Notes: generated by a model from the letters alone, not told the origin. A DNA stretch of 64,000 bases from DATFQI01 sp963816955 (GCA_963816955.1 CAWFME010000004.1:620001-684000), one strand, 5' to 3'; counted from the stretch's first letter, positions 25,920-35,097 are shown. Numbers and translations are program-made.

Positions 25920-27223
25920 GGGTGGCTCCTCTCGGGGGTCAGCAGCCGGCCGTGCGCGCCGGGCGCGACGCGGCCGTCCTCGAACACGGTGCGGCCGCGC
26001 AGCAGCGTGCGCACGACGCGGGCGCGCAGCGGGCGCCCGGCGAACGGGTTGGCCCGGTGGCGGTCGTGAGGCTCGGCGGCGTGCTCCTCGCGCAGGTCGA
26101 CGAGCGCCAGGTCGGCGTCGGCGCCGGGCTCCAGGCGGCCCTTGGGCAGGTTGAAGCGGCGCGCGGGGGCGCCCGTGACGAGGTCCGCCAGCACGGCGGG
26201 TCCGATGCCGCGGGCGGCGCCCTCGTGCAGCAGCACGGCCAGGGTCGACTGCGCGCCGGCGATCCCGCCCCAGGCGGCGGCGAAGGAGCCCTCCTTCATG
26301 GCCGGCGGGCACGGCGAGTGGTCGGAGGCGACGAGCGCGATCCGGCCGCGCGCGAGCTGCTCCCACAGCGCGTCGCTCTCCTCGGCCGCCCGCAGCGGCG
26401 GCGCGCACTTGGCGAGCGTGCCGAGCCGCTCCAGGTCGTCCTCGGTCAGCGCGAGGTAGTGCGGGCAGGTCTCGCAGGTCACGTCGGCGCCGCGGGCGCG
26501 GGCTTCCGCGACCGCAGCCACGCCGGCGCCCGTGGAGACGTGCACGACGTGGAGCGCGCAGCCGGCGTCCTCGGCCAGCTCGATCGCCCGCTCGATCGCC
26601 GCGAGCTCGGCCGCCGGCGGCCGCGAGGCGACCCAGGCGCGCCAATCGGAGCCGTCCATCGGGCGCAGCTCGGCCGGGCGCTCGGCGTGCACCAGCACGG
26701 GCAGGCCGAGCGCCGCCGCCCGCTCCATGCCCGCGCCGAGCTGGTCGTCGTCGACGGCATCGAAGTCGTCGATGCCGGTGTCGCACATGAACGCCTTGAA
26801 GCCGGCGACGCCGCGCTCGGCCAGCTCGTCCATGCGCTCCAGCGGGCCCGGCACGAGGCCGCCCCAGAGCGCGAAGTCGACCTTCGCGGCCGCGTGCGCG
26901 GCCGCAGCCTTGGCGTCGAAGGCGTCGCCGTCGACGGTCGGCGGGTGCGCGTTGAGCGGCATCTCGACGCAGGCGGTCGCGCCGCCGGCCGCGAGCGCGG
27001 AGGTGCCGGTCACCCAGCCCTCCCAGTCGGTGCGGCCGGGCTCGTTGAAGTGCACGTGGGCGTCGATCGCGCCGGGGAAGACGTGCAACCCGCGCGCGTC
27101 GACCTCCTCGCCCGAGGGCCGCAGCTCGGGCCCGATCGCCGCGATCGCCCCGTCCTCGATCGCGACGTCCGCACGGATGAGCACGGCGCCGGGCAGCACC
27201 ACGGTCCCGCCGCGCACGATCAC
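25916..27223 (-). CDS. allB: Allantoinase
   Basis: A 435-residue cyclic amidohydrolase that opens the hydantoin ring of allantoin to give allantoate. Metal-binding motifs of the family are present: DAHVHFNEPGRTDWEGW near residue 60, a lysine-bearing strand (GFKAFMCDTGIDD) that would carry the carboxylated lysine, LHVVHVSTG, and the catalytic aspartate in VASDHSPCP. The operon context (next to allantoate amidohydrolase and uricase) fixes allantoinase over dihydropyrimidinase. It overlaps allC upstream and the DUF3830 gene downstream by 4 bp each. Confidence 0.93.
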   Translation of the reverse strand: MIVRGGTVVLPGAVLIRADVAIEDGAIAAIGPELRPSGEEVDARGLHVFPGAIDAHVHFNEPGRTDWEGWVTGTSALAAGGATACVEMPLNAHPPTVDGDAFDAKAAAAHAAAKVDFALWGGLVPGPLERMDELAERGVAGFKAFMCDTGIDDFDAVDDDQLGAGMERAAALGLPVLVHAERPAELRPMDGSDWRAWVASRPPAAELAAIERAIELAEDAGCALHVVHVSTGAGVAAVAEARARGADVTCETCPHYLALTEDDLERLGTLAKCAPPLRAAEESDALWEQLARGRIALVASDHSPCPPAMKEGSFAAAWGGIAGAQSTLAVLLHEGAARGIGPAVLADLVTGAPARRFNLPKGRLEPGADADLALVDLREEHAAEPHDRHRANPFAGRPLRARVVRTLLRGRTVFEDGRVAPGAHGRLLTPERSHP

Positions 27224-28425
27224 CCCAGCTCACCGAGGAAGCGCTCCAGCACGTCCAGCGCCACCGCCACGTCGGCCTCCGCGACGGCCTCGGCCGGGTT
27301 GTGGCTGATGCCGCGCTCGCAGCGCACGAAGAGCATCGCGATGCCGGCCACCGCGGCCATGCTGACGCCGTCGTGGCCGGCGCCGCTGGGCAGCCGCTCG
27401 GCGGTGTGCCCGGTCGCCTCCGCGACCGCGTCGGCGAGCAGGTCGGTGAGGTCCGGCGAGGTGGGGACGGCGGCGGTCTCGCCGCGCGCGTCCCAGTCCA
27501 GCTCGACCTCGCGCGCCGCCGCGATCCGCTGCGCCTCCGCGCGCAGGTCGGCGATCGCCTCGCGGCGCACCGCGTTGGAGGTGTGGCGCACGTCGAGCGT
27601 CATCCGCGCCTCGCCCGGGATCACGTTGCGCGCGCCCGGCTCGACCACGATCCGCCCGACGGTCGCGACCGTGCCCTGGCGGCGGCGGGCGACCGACTCC
27701 GCGGCCAGCATCCACTCCGCCGCAGCCGCCAGCGCGTCGCGGCGCGCGTTCATGGGCACCGTGCCCGCATGGCCCGCCTCGCCGATGAAGCCGACCTCGG
27801 CGTGCGTCTGGCCCGTGATCGTCGTGACGACGCCGACCGGCGCGCCGCGGCGCTCGAGCACCGGGCCCTGCTCGATGTGGACCTCGCAGTAGGCGAGCAG
27901 GTCCTCGGGGCGGCGGGCGGCGCTGGCGATGGCGTCGGGATCGCCGCCGAAGGCGCGCAGCGCGTCGGTCATCGTGACGCCGTCGGAGTCCTCGAGCGCG
28001 AGCCAGGCGGGGGCGAAGCGGCCGGCCAGCGCGCTCGAGCCGAGGAAGCTCGTGCCGTAGCGCACGCCCTCCTCGTCGGCGAAGCCGACGACCTCGACGG
28101 CGTAGGGGAGGGCGCGGTCCCACAGGCGCTCGAGCACGGCGAGCGCGGCCAGGACGCCGAGCGGACCGTCGTAGCGCCCGGCGTCGACGACCGTGTCCAG
28201 GTGCGAGCCGAGCACGAGCGTCTTTCCGGGCCCGTCGCGGCGGCCGATCAGGTTGCCCGCGGCGTCCTCGCGCACCTCCAGGCCCGCGTCGCGCATCCAG
28301 CCGCCCACCAGCTCGTAGGCCTCCCGCATCGCGGGCGTGGCGTAGCGGCGCACGAGCCGGTCGGGGTCCTCGCTGACCCGCCCGAGGGCGGCGCAGCGCT
28401 CGAGGACGGAGGCCGCGGTGCTCAA
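27220..28425 (-). CDS. allC: Allantoate amidohydrolase (M20/AllC family)
   Basis: A 401-residue M20-family amidohydrolase that converts allantoate to ureidoglycine (or ureidoglycolate), with ammonia and CO2. Two-metal site residues are visible: GSHLDTVVDAGRYDGPLGV, EVVGFADEEGVRYG, EVHIEQGPVLE and the C-terminal SGAGHDG...ISHNP. The dimerisation lid is at about 205-320. The protein family also includes N-carbamoyl amino acid hydrolases; the adjoining allB and uricase genes make allantoate the likely substrate. It overlaps uraH and allB by 4 bp. Confidence 0.9.
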   Translation of the reverse strand: MSTAASVLERCAALGRVSEDPDRLVRRYATPAMREAYELVGGWMRDAGLEVREDAAGNLIGRRDGPGKTLVLGSHLDTVVDAGRYDGPLGVLAALAVLERLWDRALPYAVEVVGFADEEGVRYGTSFLGSSALAGRFAPAWLALEDSDGVTMTDALRAFGGDPDAIASAARRPEDLLAYCEVHIEQGPVLERRGAPVGVVTTITGQTHAEVGFIGEAGHAGTVPMNARRDALAAAAEWMLAAESVARRRQGTVATVGRIVVEPGARNVIPGEARMTLDVRHTSNAVRREAIADLRAEAQRIAAAREVELDWDARGETAAVPTSPDLTDLLADAVAEATGHTAERLPSGAGHDGVSMAAVAGIAMLFVRCERGISHNPAEAVAEADVAVALDVLERFLGELG

Positions 28426-28751
28426 CTGCCCCGGTACGTGCTGTAGGACCAGGGGGAGACGAGCAGCGGCACGTGGTAGTGCGCCTCCGCGTCGGCGATC
28501 GTGAAGCGCACGGGGACGCGGTCCAGGAACCCTTCCCCGGAGAAGTGCCCGCCGACATCGAAGACCAGCTCATACGTGCCGGCGCTGAGCTCCTCCAGCA
28601 GCGGCTTGTCCGTGCGGCCGTCGCCGTTCGTGGTGACGCTGGTGAGCACGTCGCGGGCCTCGCCGTCGAGGCGCGCCAGCTCGATCGGGATGCCCGCCGC
28701 GGGCCGCCCGTTCGCGGTGTCGAGCACGTGGGTGGTGAGCCGGCCGCTCAT
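28422..28751 (-). CDS. uraH: 5-hydroxyisourate hydrolase
   Basis: A 109-residue transthyretin-like enzyme that hydrolyses 5-hydroxyisourate, the unstable product of uricase, to OHCU. The N-terminal RLTTHVLDTANGRPAAGIPI and the C-terminal signature YRGS, which marks hydrolases as opposed to transthyretin, are both present, as is the YHVPLLVSP strand. The active His and Arg residues of the family are in place. Active form is a tetramer. The gene overlaps uox and allC by 4 bp. Confidence 0.95.
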   Translation of the reverse strand: MSGRLTTHVLDTANGRPAAGIPIELARLDGEARDVLTSVTTNGDGRTDKPLLEELSAGTYELVFDVGGHFSGEGFLDRVPVRFTIADAEAHYHVPLLVSPWSYSTYRGS

Positions 28752-29551
28752 CGCGTGAGCGTCAGGGTGATCAGGCCCTGGGCGGGGAACGGGTCGGTGT
28801 AGAGCTTGCGGTCGCCGTCCTCGCCCGCCGGGTCGCGCGTGTGGTTCTCGGCCTCGAAGGACACCTCGGCCAGCTCGGGCCAGCGGGCCAGCATGCGCGT
28901 GCCCATCTCGTGCACGAGGTGCTGGATCGACTCGCTGACGAAGTCGTCGAACGTGGCAGCGACCTCCTCGCGCACCTCCCAGGGGTCGACGTGGGCGGCC
29001 TCCGGGTCGCCGTAGCGCCAGTAGGAGTCCATGCGGATCAGCAGCGGGCGGTCGCCGCGCTCGGGCAGGGTGGTGTACTCGTCGCGGGCGAAGCGGGTGA
29101 ACGCGCTGCCGGTGACCTTGAGGAGCCGTAGGTCCTCGCGGCCGCTGCGGTGGTCGCGGATCCCGCCCGCGTCCAGCTCGACCATCGCGACCGCGTGGTC
29201 GCCGCCGGGCTCGCGCGCGAACAGCTTGCCGCTGAGGCGGTCGAAGCGGTGCTCGCGGCCGGTCATCCGGACGGCCTCCATCACCGGGTAGGTGGCGAGG
29301 AAGCCGCGGCCGAGGTGCAGCAGCAGCCCTTCGAGCGTCTCGCCGTCGTAGGCGAGCGACTCGCGCAGGATGTAGTTCTTCATCGTGTCCGTCGCCACCA
29401 CGTTCGAGTTGTCGCCCTCGGTGTAGGCGGCCGTGAAGTTCTCGCCGAGCACCTCGATGCCGACCTCGGCGGCCAGCACGTCGTGGTCGCCGTCCGCTCG
29501 CTTGACGACCCGCTGCAGCGGGACGCGCAGCTTGCCGTAGGAGATCTTCAT
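28748..29551 (-). CDS. uox: Urate oxidase (uricase)
   Basis: A 267-residue cofactor-free uricase, oxidising urate with O2 to 5-hydroxyisourate and H2O2. Family features are YTEGDNSNVVATDTMKNYIL near residue 45 (with the Thr and Lys of the active site), the RDHRSGREDLRLLKVTGSAF block and QHLVHEMGTRMLARWPELAE. Length is slightly below the about 300 residues common in eukaryotes but normal for bacteria. Starts and stops overlap uraD and uraH (ATGA). Its position between these two genes matches pathway order. Confidence 0.95.
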   Translation of the reverse strand: MKISYGKLRVPLQRVVKRADGDHDVLAAEVGIEVLGENFTAAYTEGDNSNVVATDTMKNYILRESLAYDGETLEGLLLHLGRGFLATYPVMEAVRMTGREHRFDRLSGKLFAREPGGDHAVAMVELDAGGIRDHRSGREDLRLLKVTGSAFTRFARDEYTTLPERGDRPLLIRMDSYWRYGDPEAAHVDPWEVREEVAATFDDFVSESIQHLVHEMGTRMLARWPELAEVSFEAENHTRDPAGEDGDRKLYTDPFPAQGLITLTLTR

Positions 29552-30018
29552 GCGGGCAGCGCCTCCAGTCGATGATGGGCGATCCGGGCGATCTCGGCCA
29601 GCGCCGTGCGCAGCTCCGTGTCCGGGTCGTTGCGCAGGCGCTCCTGCGCGGCGGCCAGGATCGAGGCCTTGTCGTGGTCGCGGACGCAGATCACGAACGG
29701 GAAGCCGAACTTCTCCCGATAGGCGGCGTTGGCGCTCGTGAGCGTCTCGAGCTCCTCGCGGCTCAGCCGGTCCAGCCCGGCCGAGGACTGCTCGCGCTCG
29801 GAGTCGACGGTCGCGACCTTGCCGGCCAGCTCGGGGTGGGCGCGGACGAGCGCGACCTGACGCTCGCGCGGCGCCGCGTACATCGCCTCTACGAGGCCGT
29901 CGTAGAGCGCCGCGCGGTCGGGATAGGGGCCGTTGGCGTACGCGTCCTCGGCCACCCAGGGGGAGTGCTCGAAGAGGGGGCCGTAGGTTGCGACGAAGGT
30001 CTCGCGGTCGCCGGTCAC
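29548..30018 (-). CDS. uraD: OHCU decarboxylase
   Basis: A 156-residue protein converting OHCU to S-allantoin. Conserved elements include FEHSPWVAEDAY with the catalytic histidine region, RAHPELAGK and the FGFPFVICVRDH strand. It is the first gene of a six-gene operon (uraD, uox, uraH, allC, allB, DUF3830) in which each junction is a 4-bp overlap, so expression is likely stoichiometric. The start is GTG 30018. A 65-bp spacer separates it from the divergent purine permease and must hold both promoters. Confidence 0.93.
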   Translation of the reverse strand: MTGDRETFVATYGPLFEHSPWVAEDAYANGPYPDRAALYDGLVEAMYAAPRERQVALVRAHPELAGKVATVDSEREQSSAGLDRLSREELETLTSANAAYREKFGFPFVICVRDHDKASILAAAQERLRNDPDTELRTALAEIARIAHHRLEALPA

Positions 30019-30071
30019 GGCCGGGATTCAATCAGGGCGGTCACACCGTCTGGCACGTCCGCGCTCACCGG

Positions 30072-30077
30072 TACCTT
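30072..30077 (+). promoter_or_regulatory. -10 box of the purine permease (leaderless)
   Basis: TACCTT is 6 nt upstream of the ATG at 30084, in the 65-bp divergent spacer with uraD. The same TANNNT-6 nt-start arrangement is seen at several other genes here. Confidence 0.55.
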
Positions 30078-30083
30078 GCGCGC

Positions 30084-31487
30084 ATGACCGCAGCCAGCCA
30101 GACCGGGCGCCCGCCGTCGGGCGGGTTCCTCGAGCGCCGCTTCCACCTCTCGGAGCGCGGCTCCACCGTCCGCGCCGAGCTGCTCGGCGGCTTGGCGACG
30201 TTCCTCACGATGAGCTACATCCTGTTCGTCAACCCGGCGATCCTGTCGGCGGCGGGGATGCCGTTCCAGGCCGTCGCGGTGGCTACCGCGATCGCGGCCT
30301 GCGTGGCGACGCTCGCGATGGCGGCGTTCACCAACCTGCCGTTCGCGCTCGCGCCGGGGCTCGGCATCAACGCGGTCGTGGCGTTCGACATCGTGCTCGG
30401 GCGCGGGATCGAGTGGCCCGTGGCGATGTCGATCATCGTCATCGAGGGCCTGATCGCGCTCGTGCTCGTGATCGCCGGCCTGCGCGGCGCGATCATGCGC
30501 GCGGTCCCGCTGGCGCTCAAGCTCTCGATCGGCGTCGGCATCGGCCTGTTCATCACGCTGGTCGGGCTGCGCGAGGGCGGGATCGTCGTCAACAACCCGG
30601 CGACGGGCATCGGGCTCGGCGACCTCACCAGCGGGCCGGCGCTGGTGGCGCTGGCCGGCATCGCGGTCGGGGTGATCCTGATCGCGCGCGGGGTGCGGGG
30701 CGCGGTGATCCTCGGCGTACTCGCGGCGACGGTGCTGGGCCTGATCTTCGGCGTGCTCGCGGGCCCCGACGGCGTGGTCGACGCGCCGGCTTCGGGCGAC
30801 TTCTCGACGATCGGCGACGGCCTGGCTCCCTCCAACCTCGGCGACGCGCTGACGGTCGCGCTGATCCCCGTGATCTTCGCGCTGTTCATGACCGACTTCT
30901 TCGACACGATCGGGACCGCCGTGGCGGTCGGCCGCGGCGGCGGGCTGACCGACGAGCGGGGCGACATCCCAGGCCAGGACCGGCTGCTGCTCGTGGACTC
31001 CGCGGCGGCCTCGTTCGGCGGCGCGATGGGCACCTCGAGCGTCACGACCTACGTCGAGTCGGGCGCCGGCGTGGCCGAGGGCGCCCGGACGGGCCTCTCC
31101 TCGCTCGTGGTCGCGGCGCTGTTCGCGCTGTCGATCCTGTTCGTCCCGATCATCGCGCTGGTCGGCCAGGGTGTGCAGGTGGCGGAGGAGACCTTCATCC
31201 ACCCGGCGGTCGCCCCGGCGCTCGTGATGGTCGGCTACCTGATGATCCGGATCGTCGCCGACATCGACTGGACGCAGCCCGAGAACGCGATCCCGGCGTT
31301 CCTGACGATCGCCGGGATCCCGCTCACCTTCTCGATCGCCGCGGGCATCGGCCTCGGCGTCATCTCCTACGTACTCGTCCAGGCCGCGGCCGGCCGGGCG
31401 CGCGAGATCCACCCGCTGATGTGGGCGATCGCGCCGTTCTTCGTGGTCTTCTTCGCGTCCGATTGGCTGAGCGCGAACGTGTTCTAG
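30084..31487 (+). CDS. Guanine/hypoxanthine permease, AzgA-type NCS2
   Basis: A 467-residue membrane protein with 13-14 hydrophobic segments. The AzgA-like signature is at the N-terminus (TFLTMSYILFVNPAILSAAG), followed by APGLGINAVVAF, and DFFDTIGTAVAVG with the conserved acidic residue on helix 8; the segment GGAMGTSSVTTYVESGAG is also typical. Such permeases bring in adenine, guanine or hypoxanthine by proton symport. It is divergent from the urate operon and about 4.5 kb from the adenine deaminase gene, which fits uptake feeding the catabolic enzymes. Confidence 0.92.
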   Translation: MTAASQTGRPPSGGFLERRFHLSERGSTVRAELLGGLATFLTMSYILFVNPAILSAAGMPFQAVAVATAIAACVATLAMAAFTNLPFALAPGLGINAVVAFDIVLGRGIEWPVAMSIIVIEGLIALVLVIAGLRGAIMRAVPLALKLSIGVGIGLFITLVGLREGGIVVNNPATGIGLGDLTSGPALVALAGIAVGVILIARGVRGAVILGVLAATVLGLIFGVLAGPDGVVDAPASGDFSTIGDGLAPSNLGDALTVALIPVIFALFMTDFFDTIGTAVAVGRGGGLTDERGDIPGQDRLLLVDSAAASFGGAMGTSSVTTYVESGAGVAEGARTGLSSLVVAALFALSILFVPIIALVGQGVQVAEETFIHPAVAPALVMVGYLMIRIVADIDWTQPENAIPAFLTIAGIPLTFSIAAGIGLGVISYVLVQAAAGRAREIHPLMWAIAPFFVVFFASDWLSANVF

Positions 31488-31488
31488 G

Positions 31489-32349
31489 TCAGTACAGGAC
31501 CGACGGGATCCAGGCGCCCGCCGGCTCGCGGTACTGGCCGCGGACCATGTAGTTCATCGGCTTGACCACGCGCAGCCCGGCCTCGAGCGCCCAGCGGAAG
31601 AGCTCGTGCTGGCGCGTCGGCAGCAGGAACGAGACCGGCGCGCCGGAGGAGAGGACCAGCGCCGCCATCGCCTCGTGGTCCTCGGCGACGGCGTGCGCCG
31701 AGGCGAAGTGCGCGAGCGAGGTCGCGTAGCCGGCGAGGCGGCCGTCGCGCAGGACGGCGTGGGCGCCTGCGAGGGCGTCGCGCAGCTCGGCCGCGCGGTC
31801 GTACCCGTGGACCCGGACCGAGAGCTGGGCGGCGGCGGGCAGATCGTCCGCGGTGAGCGCGCGGACCTCGTGGCCGGCGGGCGTCGCGCCGCGCGGCTCG
31901 CCGGCGATCACGACGACGGGGTCGGTGATCGCGAAGCCGAGCGAGGCGTAGAGCGCCATCGAGCTGGTGTTGAACGCGTCCTGCAGCAGCCGCACGCCCG
32001 CCGCGCCGGCGGAGCGCTCGAGCACCGCCTCCATCAGCAGGCGGCCGACGCCGCGCTCCTGTGCCGTGGGATCGACCGTGATCGGCCCGACCCCGCGGAC
32101 GGCGCCGCGCTCGTCGAGGAAGTTCGAGCCGAGGACGCGGCCGTCGCGCTCGGCGACGACGCCCCAGATCGCCGGGTGGGCGGTGAAGGCCTGCACCAGC
32201 CCGGCGGCGGCCTCGGGCGTCGGGAAGTCGCGGGCGAAGCGGTGGTGGTCGTGGATGCCGGCGAAGGCGTCGAAGAGGATCGCGGCGACGGCGTCCGCGT
32301 CGGCCGGCCGGATCTGGCGGAGTCGGGTGGGAGCGAGAGTTTGTTGCAT
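31489..32349 (-). CDS. Tandem-domain GNAT acetyltransferase
   Basis: A 286-residue protein with two GNAT folds. The first (about 10-135) has the acetyl-CoA loop QERGVGRLLM and ALYASLGF, so it is the likely active domain. The second (about 150-286) lacks a clear Q/RxxGxG/A loop and is probably structural or substrate-binding. No substrate can be named. Start ATG 32349 has a TATCGT hexamer 5 nt upstream, again a leaderless arrangement. Its stop is 2 bp from the permease stop on the other strand. Confidence 0.8.
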   Translation of the reverse strand: MQQTLAPTRLRQIRPADADAVAAILFDAFAGIHDHHRFARDFPTPEAAAGLVQAFTAHPAIWGVVAERDGRVLGSNFLDERGAVRGVGPITVDPTAQERGVGRLLMEAVLERSAGAAGVRLLQDAFNTSSMALYASLGFAITDPVVVIAGEPRGATPAGHEVRALTADDLPAAAQLSVRVHGYDRAAELRDALAGAHAVLRDGRLAGYATSLAHFASAHAVAEDHEAMAALVLSSGAPVSFLLPTRQHELFRWALEAGLRVVKPMNYMVRGQYREPAGAWIPSVLY

Positions 32350-32472
32350 GAGCAACGATAGTGCGCGAGCAGCGCGGTCGCGACACGGGAGCCTGCCGCC
32401 GGGTCGTGGTGCGGCTGGCTCCACAACATGGCGTCGGGCGGAATATCCGCGCCCAGCGGGGGTCTCCCGTGC

Positions 32473-32997
32473 ATGACGCCGAACGCCCTCAGCTCCTTCA
32501 TCGCCGACGTGGACGGGCTCGCGGACGACCCGCACGCGATCGGCGGGCGGCTCTCGGGGCTGCTCGCCGAGGACGGCTGGCTCGCGCCCGAGCACCGGGA
32601 GGGCGACCCGGGCAAGTACCGCCAGCACCTCTTGCACGTCACGCCCGACCGGCGCATCTCGATCGTCGCGCTCGTCTGGCTGCCCGGCCAGTCCACGCCG
32701 ATCCACGACCACGTCTCTTGGTGCGTCGTGGGCGTCTACGAGGGCCGCGAGCGGGAGATCCGCTACCGCGCCGCCGGCGGCCACCTCGAGGAGGCCGGCT
32801 CGATCGACGCCCTTCCGGGCCACGTCGAGGTGATCGTGCCCTCCTCCGAGGCCGACATCCACGCCGTGACCGCCGCGGGTGACACCCCCACGATCTCGAT
32901 CCACGTCTACGGCGCCGACATCGAGGCCCGCGGTACGAGCATCTACCAGCGCTTCGACGACTGGCCCGTTCGCCCCGCGCTGCCGCTGGCCGCCTAG
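32473..32997 (+). CDS. Cysteine dioxygenase-family thiol dioxygenase
   Basis: A 174-residue cupin of the type I cysteine dioxygenase family. The iron ligands are visible in TPIHDHVSWCVVGVYEG (two His) and in DIHAVTAAGDTPTISIHVYG (third His), with the conserved YRQHLLHV segment before them. It adds O2 to cysteine or a related thiol such as 3-mercaptopropionate to give a sulfinate; the sequence alone does not settle which. ATG 32473 is preferred over the upstream ATG 32428 because conserved sequence starts there and a G-rich ribosome site precedes it. Confidence 0.85.
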   Translation: MTPNALSSFIADVDGLADDPHAIGGRLSGLLAEDGWLAPEHREGDPGKYRQHLLHVTPDRRISIVALVWLPGQSTPIHDHVSWCVVGVYEGREREIRYRAAGGHLEEAGSIDALPGHVEVIVPSSEADIHAVTAAGDTPTISIHVYGADIEARGTSIYQRFDDWPVRPALPLAA

Positions 32998-33049
32998 CGG
33001 CTTCCCCAGGGCGGCCGCCCGGGCCGCGAGACCCGTAGGGTTCTCGCCC

Positions 33050-33844
33050 ATGACCGACCGGGTGCTCCAGATCGTCGGGGGCGGGCGCATGGGCGAGGCG
33101 CTGCTCGGCGGGCTGCTCGCGGGCGGGCGCGCGCCGGAGTCGCTCGCCGTCGCCGAGGTCTCGGCCGCGCGCCGCGAGGCGCTGTCGGCCGCGTTTCCGG
33201 GCGTCACCGCCGCGGAGGCGCCGGTCTCCGCCCCCGACGCGCTGCTGGCCGTCAAGCCGGGGGACGTGCCCGCGGCCGCCGCCGCCGTGGCCGACGCGGG
33301 CGCCGAGCGCGCACTGTCCGTCGCGGCGGGCGTCACGACGGCGGCGATCGAGGAGGCCTCGAGCCGCCGCCTGCGCGTCATCCGGGCGATGCCGAACACG
33401 CCCGCGCTGATCGGCGCGGGCGCCTCCGCGATCAGCCCGGGCGCGGACGCGACCGAGGACGACCTCGCATGGGCCGAGTCGGTGCTCGGGGCCGTGGGCG
33501 TCGTCGTCCGGGTGCCGGAGAAGCAGCTCGACGCCGTCACGGGCCTGTCGGGCTCCGGGCCCGCCTACGTCTTCCTCGTGGCGGAGGCGCTGGCCGAGGC
33601 GGGCGTGCTGAACGGCCTCCCGCGCGACACCGCCGAGACGCTCGCCTTCCAGACGCTCGCAGGCGCCGCCCGGCTGCTCGCCGAGGGCGAGACCGGCCCG
33701 GCCGAGCTGCGCGCCGCGGTCACCTCGCCGGGCGGGACCACAGCCGCGGGTCTGGCGGAGCTCGAGCGCCACGGCGCCCGCGCGGCGTTCCTGGACGCGG
33801 TCACGGCGGCGACCCGCCGCTCGCGTGAGCTCGGCGCCCCGTAG
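33050..33844 (+). CDS. proC: Pyrroline-5-carboxylate reductase
   Basis: A 264-residue enzyme for the last step of proline synthesis. The Rossmann motif is GGGRMGEALLGGLL; RAMPNTPALIGAG and GLSGSGPAYVFLV are diagnostic, and the C-terminal helical dimer domain carries TSPGGTTAAGL with the substrate-binding Thr. A TAGGGT hexamer (33036-33041) lies 8 nt before the start. It is preceded by the thiol dioxygenase gene in the same direction; no functional link is evident. Confidence 0.95.
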   Translation: MTDRVLQIVGGGRMGEALLGGLLAGGRAPESLAVAEVSAARREALSAAFPGVTAAEAPVSAPDALLAVKPGDVPAAAAAVADAGAERALSVAAGVTTAAIEEASSRRLRVIRAMPNTPALIGAGASAISPGADATEDDLAWAESVLGAVGVVVRVPEKQLDAVTGLSGSGPAYVFLVAEALAEAGVLNGLPRDTAETLAFQTLAGAARLLAEGETGPAELRAAVTSPGGTTAAGLAELERHGARAAFLDAVTAATRRSRELGAP

Positions 33845-33878
33845 CCCCGTCCGGGCTCGGCGACGCCGGGCTCCGGCC

Positions 33879-35078
33879 TCAGCGCTGAACGGCGCAGTCG
33901 CGCACGACGCGGCTGAGGCGGTACAGGGTCGCGTCCGCCATCGGCGTGGTCACGGAGCCGATCCGGTTCGTGACGAAGCCAAGCGACAGCCCGAGGTCCG
34001 GCTCCGCCCAGCCGCCGGAGCCGCCGTACCCGTAATGGCCGAAGGCCTTCGGCGCGCTCCGGCCCGTGCCGAAGGCGTGGTGGTAGCCGAGCCGCCAGCG
34101 CATCTGCAGGCCGAGGACCATGTCGGCGCTGCGCACGCGGACGCGGCCCAGGTCGTGGACCGTCGCCTCGGAGAGCAGGCGCGGACCGCCCGGCTCGGCG
34201 CCGCCGTTGGCGAGGGCGCCATAGAGCCTGGCGAGCGCGCCGGCGCTGAGCGCGCCGTTGACCGCGGGCATCTCGGTGCCCCAGATCGAGGGCTCGGAGC
34301 CCTCGAAGAGCTCGTGGAAGCCGGGTGCGATCAGGGCGTCGTGGAACGCGCGGGTCACGCCGACGCTCGTGAGCGCGGGCGTGATCACCCGCGACGCGGC
34401 GCCGAGATGGCGCAGCGCCGAGCCGACGGGCTGGGCCATGAGCTCGCGCGTCGTCTCGTCGACGCCGATGTGCAGGCCGGTGACTCCGAGCGGCTCGGCG
34501 ACCTCGGCCCGGACGAGCTCCCCGAGCCCGCGCCCGCCCGTCACGCGCCGGGCCAGGCCGGCGACCAGCCAGCCGTACGTGATGGCGTGGTAGGCGGAGC
34601 GCGCGGTCGGCGCCCGCACCGTCCGCGCGGCGAGCTTCTCCTCCATCGCGAGGTGGTCGAGCATGTCCTCCGGTCGCTCGGCGACCGCGCGCACGCTCCA
34701 CAGGCCGGCGCGGTGCGTGAGCAGGTCGCGCACGGTCACGCGGGCCTTGCCGCCCGCGGCGAACTCCGGCCAGTACGTGGCGACGGGCTCGTCGTAGGCG
34801 AGCTCCCCGCGCTCCGCGAGCCGGTGCACCACCGTCGAGGCGATGCCCTTCGTGGTCGAGAAGCTCAGCGCGAGCGTCTCGGGCGTCCACGGCCGCGAAT
34901 GCGCCCGGTCGGCCCAGCCCGTGCAGAGGTCGAGCACGGTCTCGCCGCGCACCCGCACGACGAGCGCGGCGCCGCCGCGCCCGCGGCCGGCCAGCCGCGC
35001 GAAGGTTCCGGCCGCGCGCCCGAAGCCGGGCGCGGCGTGGCCGCGGACGTTCTCGGGCATCGGCATCCGCTGGAGCAT
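33879..35078 (-). CDS. Serine beta-lactamase-fold hydrolase (EstB/class C-like)
   Basis: A 399-residue protein with the penicillin-binding/beta-lactamase fold. The nucleophile motif S-x-x-K is in SFSTTKGIAST, and a tyrosine motif YHAITYGW matches the second active-site element. The third element near the C-terminus (HYGYGGSGGW) resembles the H/K-x-G box. There is no signal peptide, so it is a cytoplasmic esterase/peptidase-like member and not a secreted beta-lactamase. Three nearby ATGs (35078, 35066, 35060) are possible starts. Confidence 0.85.
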   Translation of the reverse strand: MLQRMPMPENVRGHAAPGFGRAAGTFARLAGRGRGGAALVVRVRGETVLDLCTGWADRAHSRPWTPETLALSFSTTKGIASTVVHRLAERGELAYDEPVATYWPEFAAGGKARVTVRDLLTHRAGLWSVRAVAERPEDMLDHLAMEEKLAARTVRAPTARSAYHAITYGWLVAGLARRVTGGRGLGELVRAEVAEPLGVTGLHIGVDETTRELMAQPVGSALRHLGAASRVITPALTSVGVTRAFHDALIAPGFHELFEGSEPSIWGTEMPAVNGALSAGALARLYGALANGGAEPGGPRLLSEATVHDLGRVRVRSADMVLGLQMRWRLGYHHAFGTGRSAPKAFGHYGYGGSGGWAEPDLGLSLGFVTNRIGSVTTPMADATLYRLSRVVRDCAVQR

Positions 35079-35097
35079 GCCCAGGCCCCGGCGGACG

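Noticed and set aside
30019..30083. GATTCAATC inverted repeat as the operator of the urate operon
   Set aside because: A 4-bp inverted repeat is too short to separate from chance, and no purine regulator gene is nearby.
33879..35078. A secreted antibiotic beta-lactamase
   Set aside because: No signal peptide, and the motif set fits the EstB/class C-like esterase group better.
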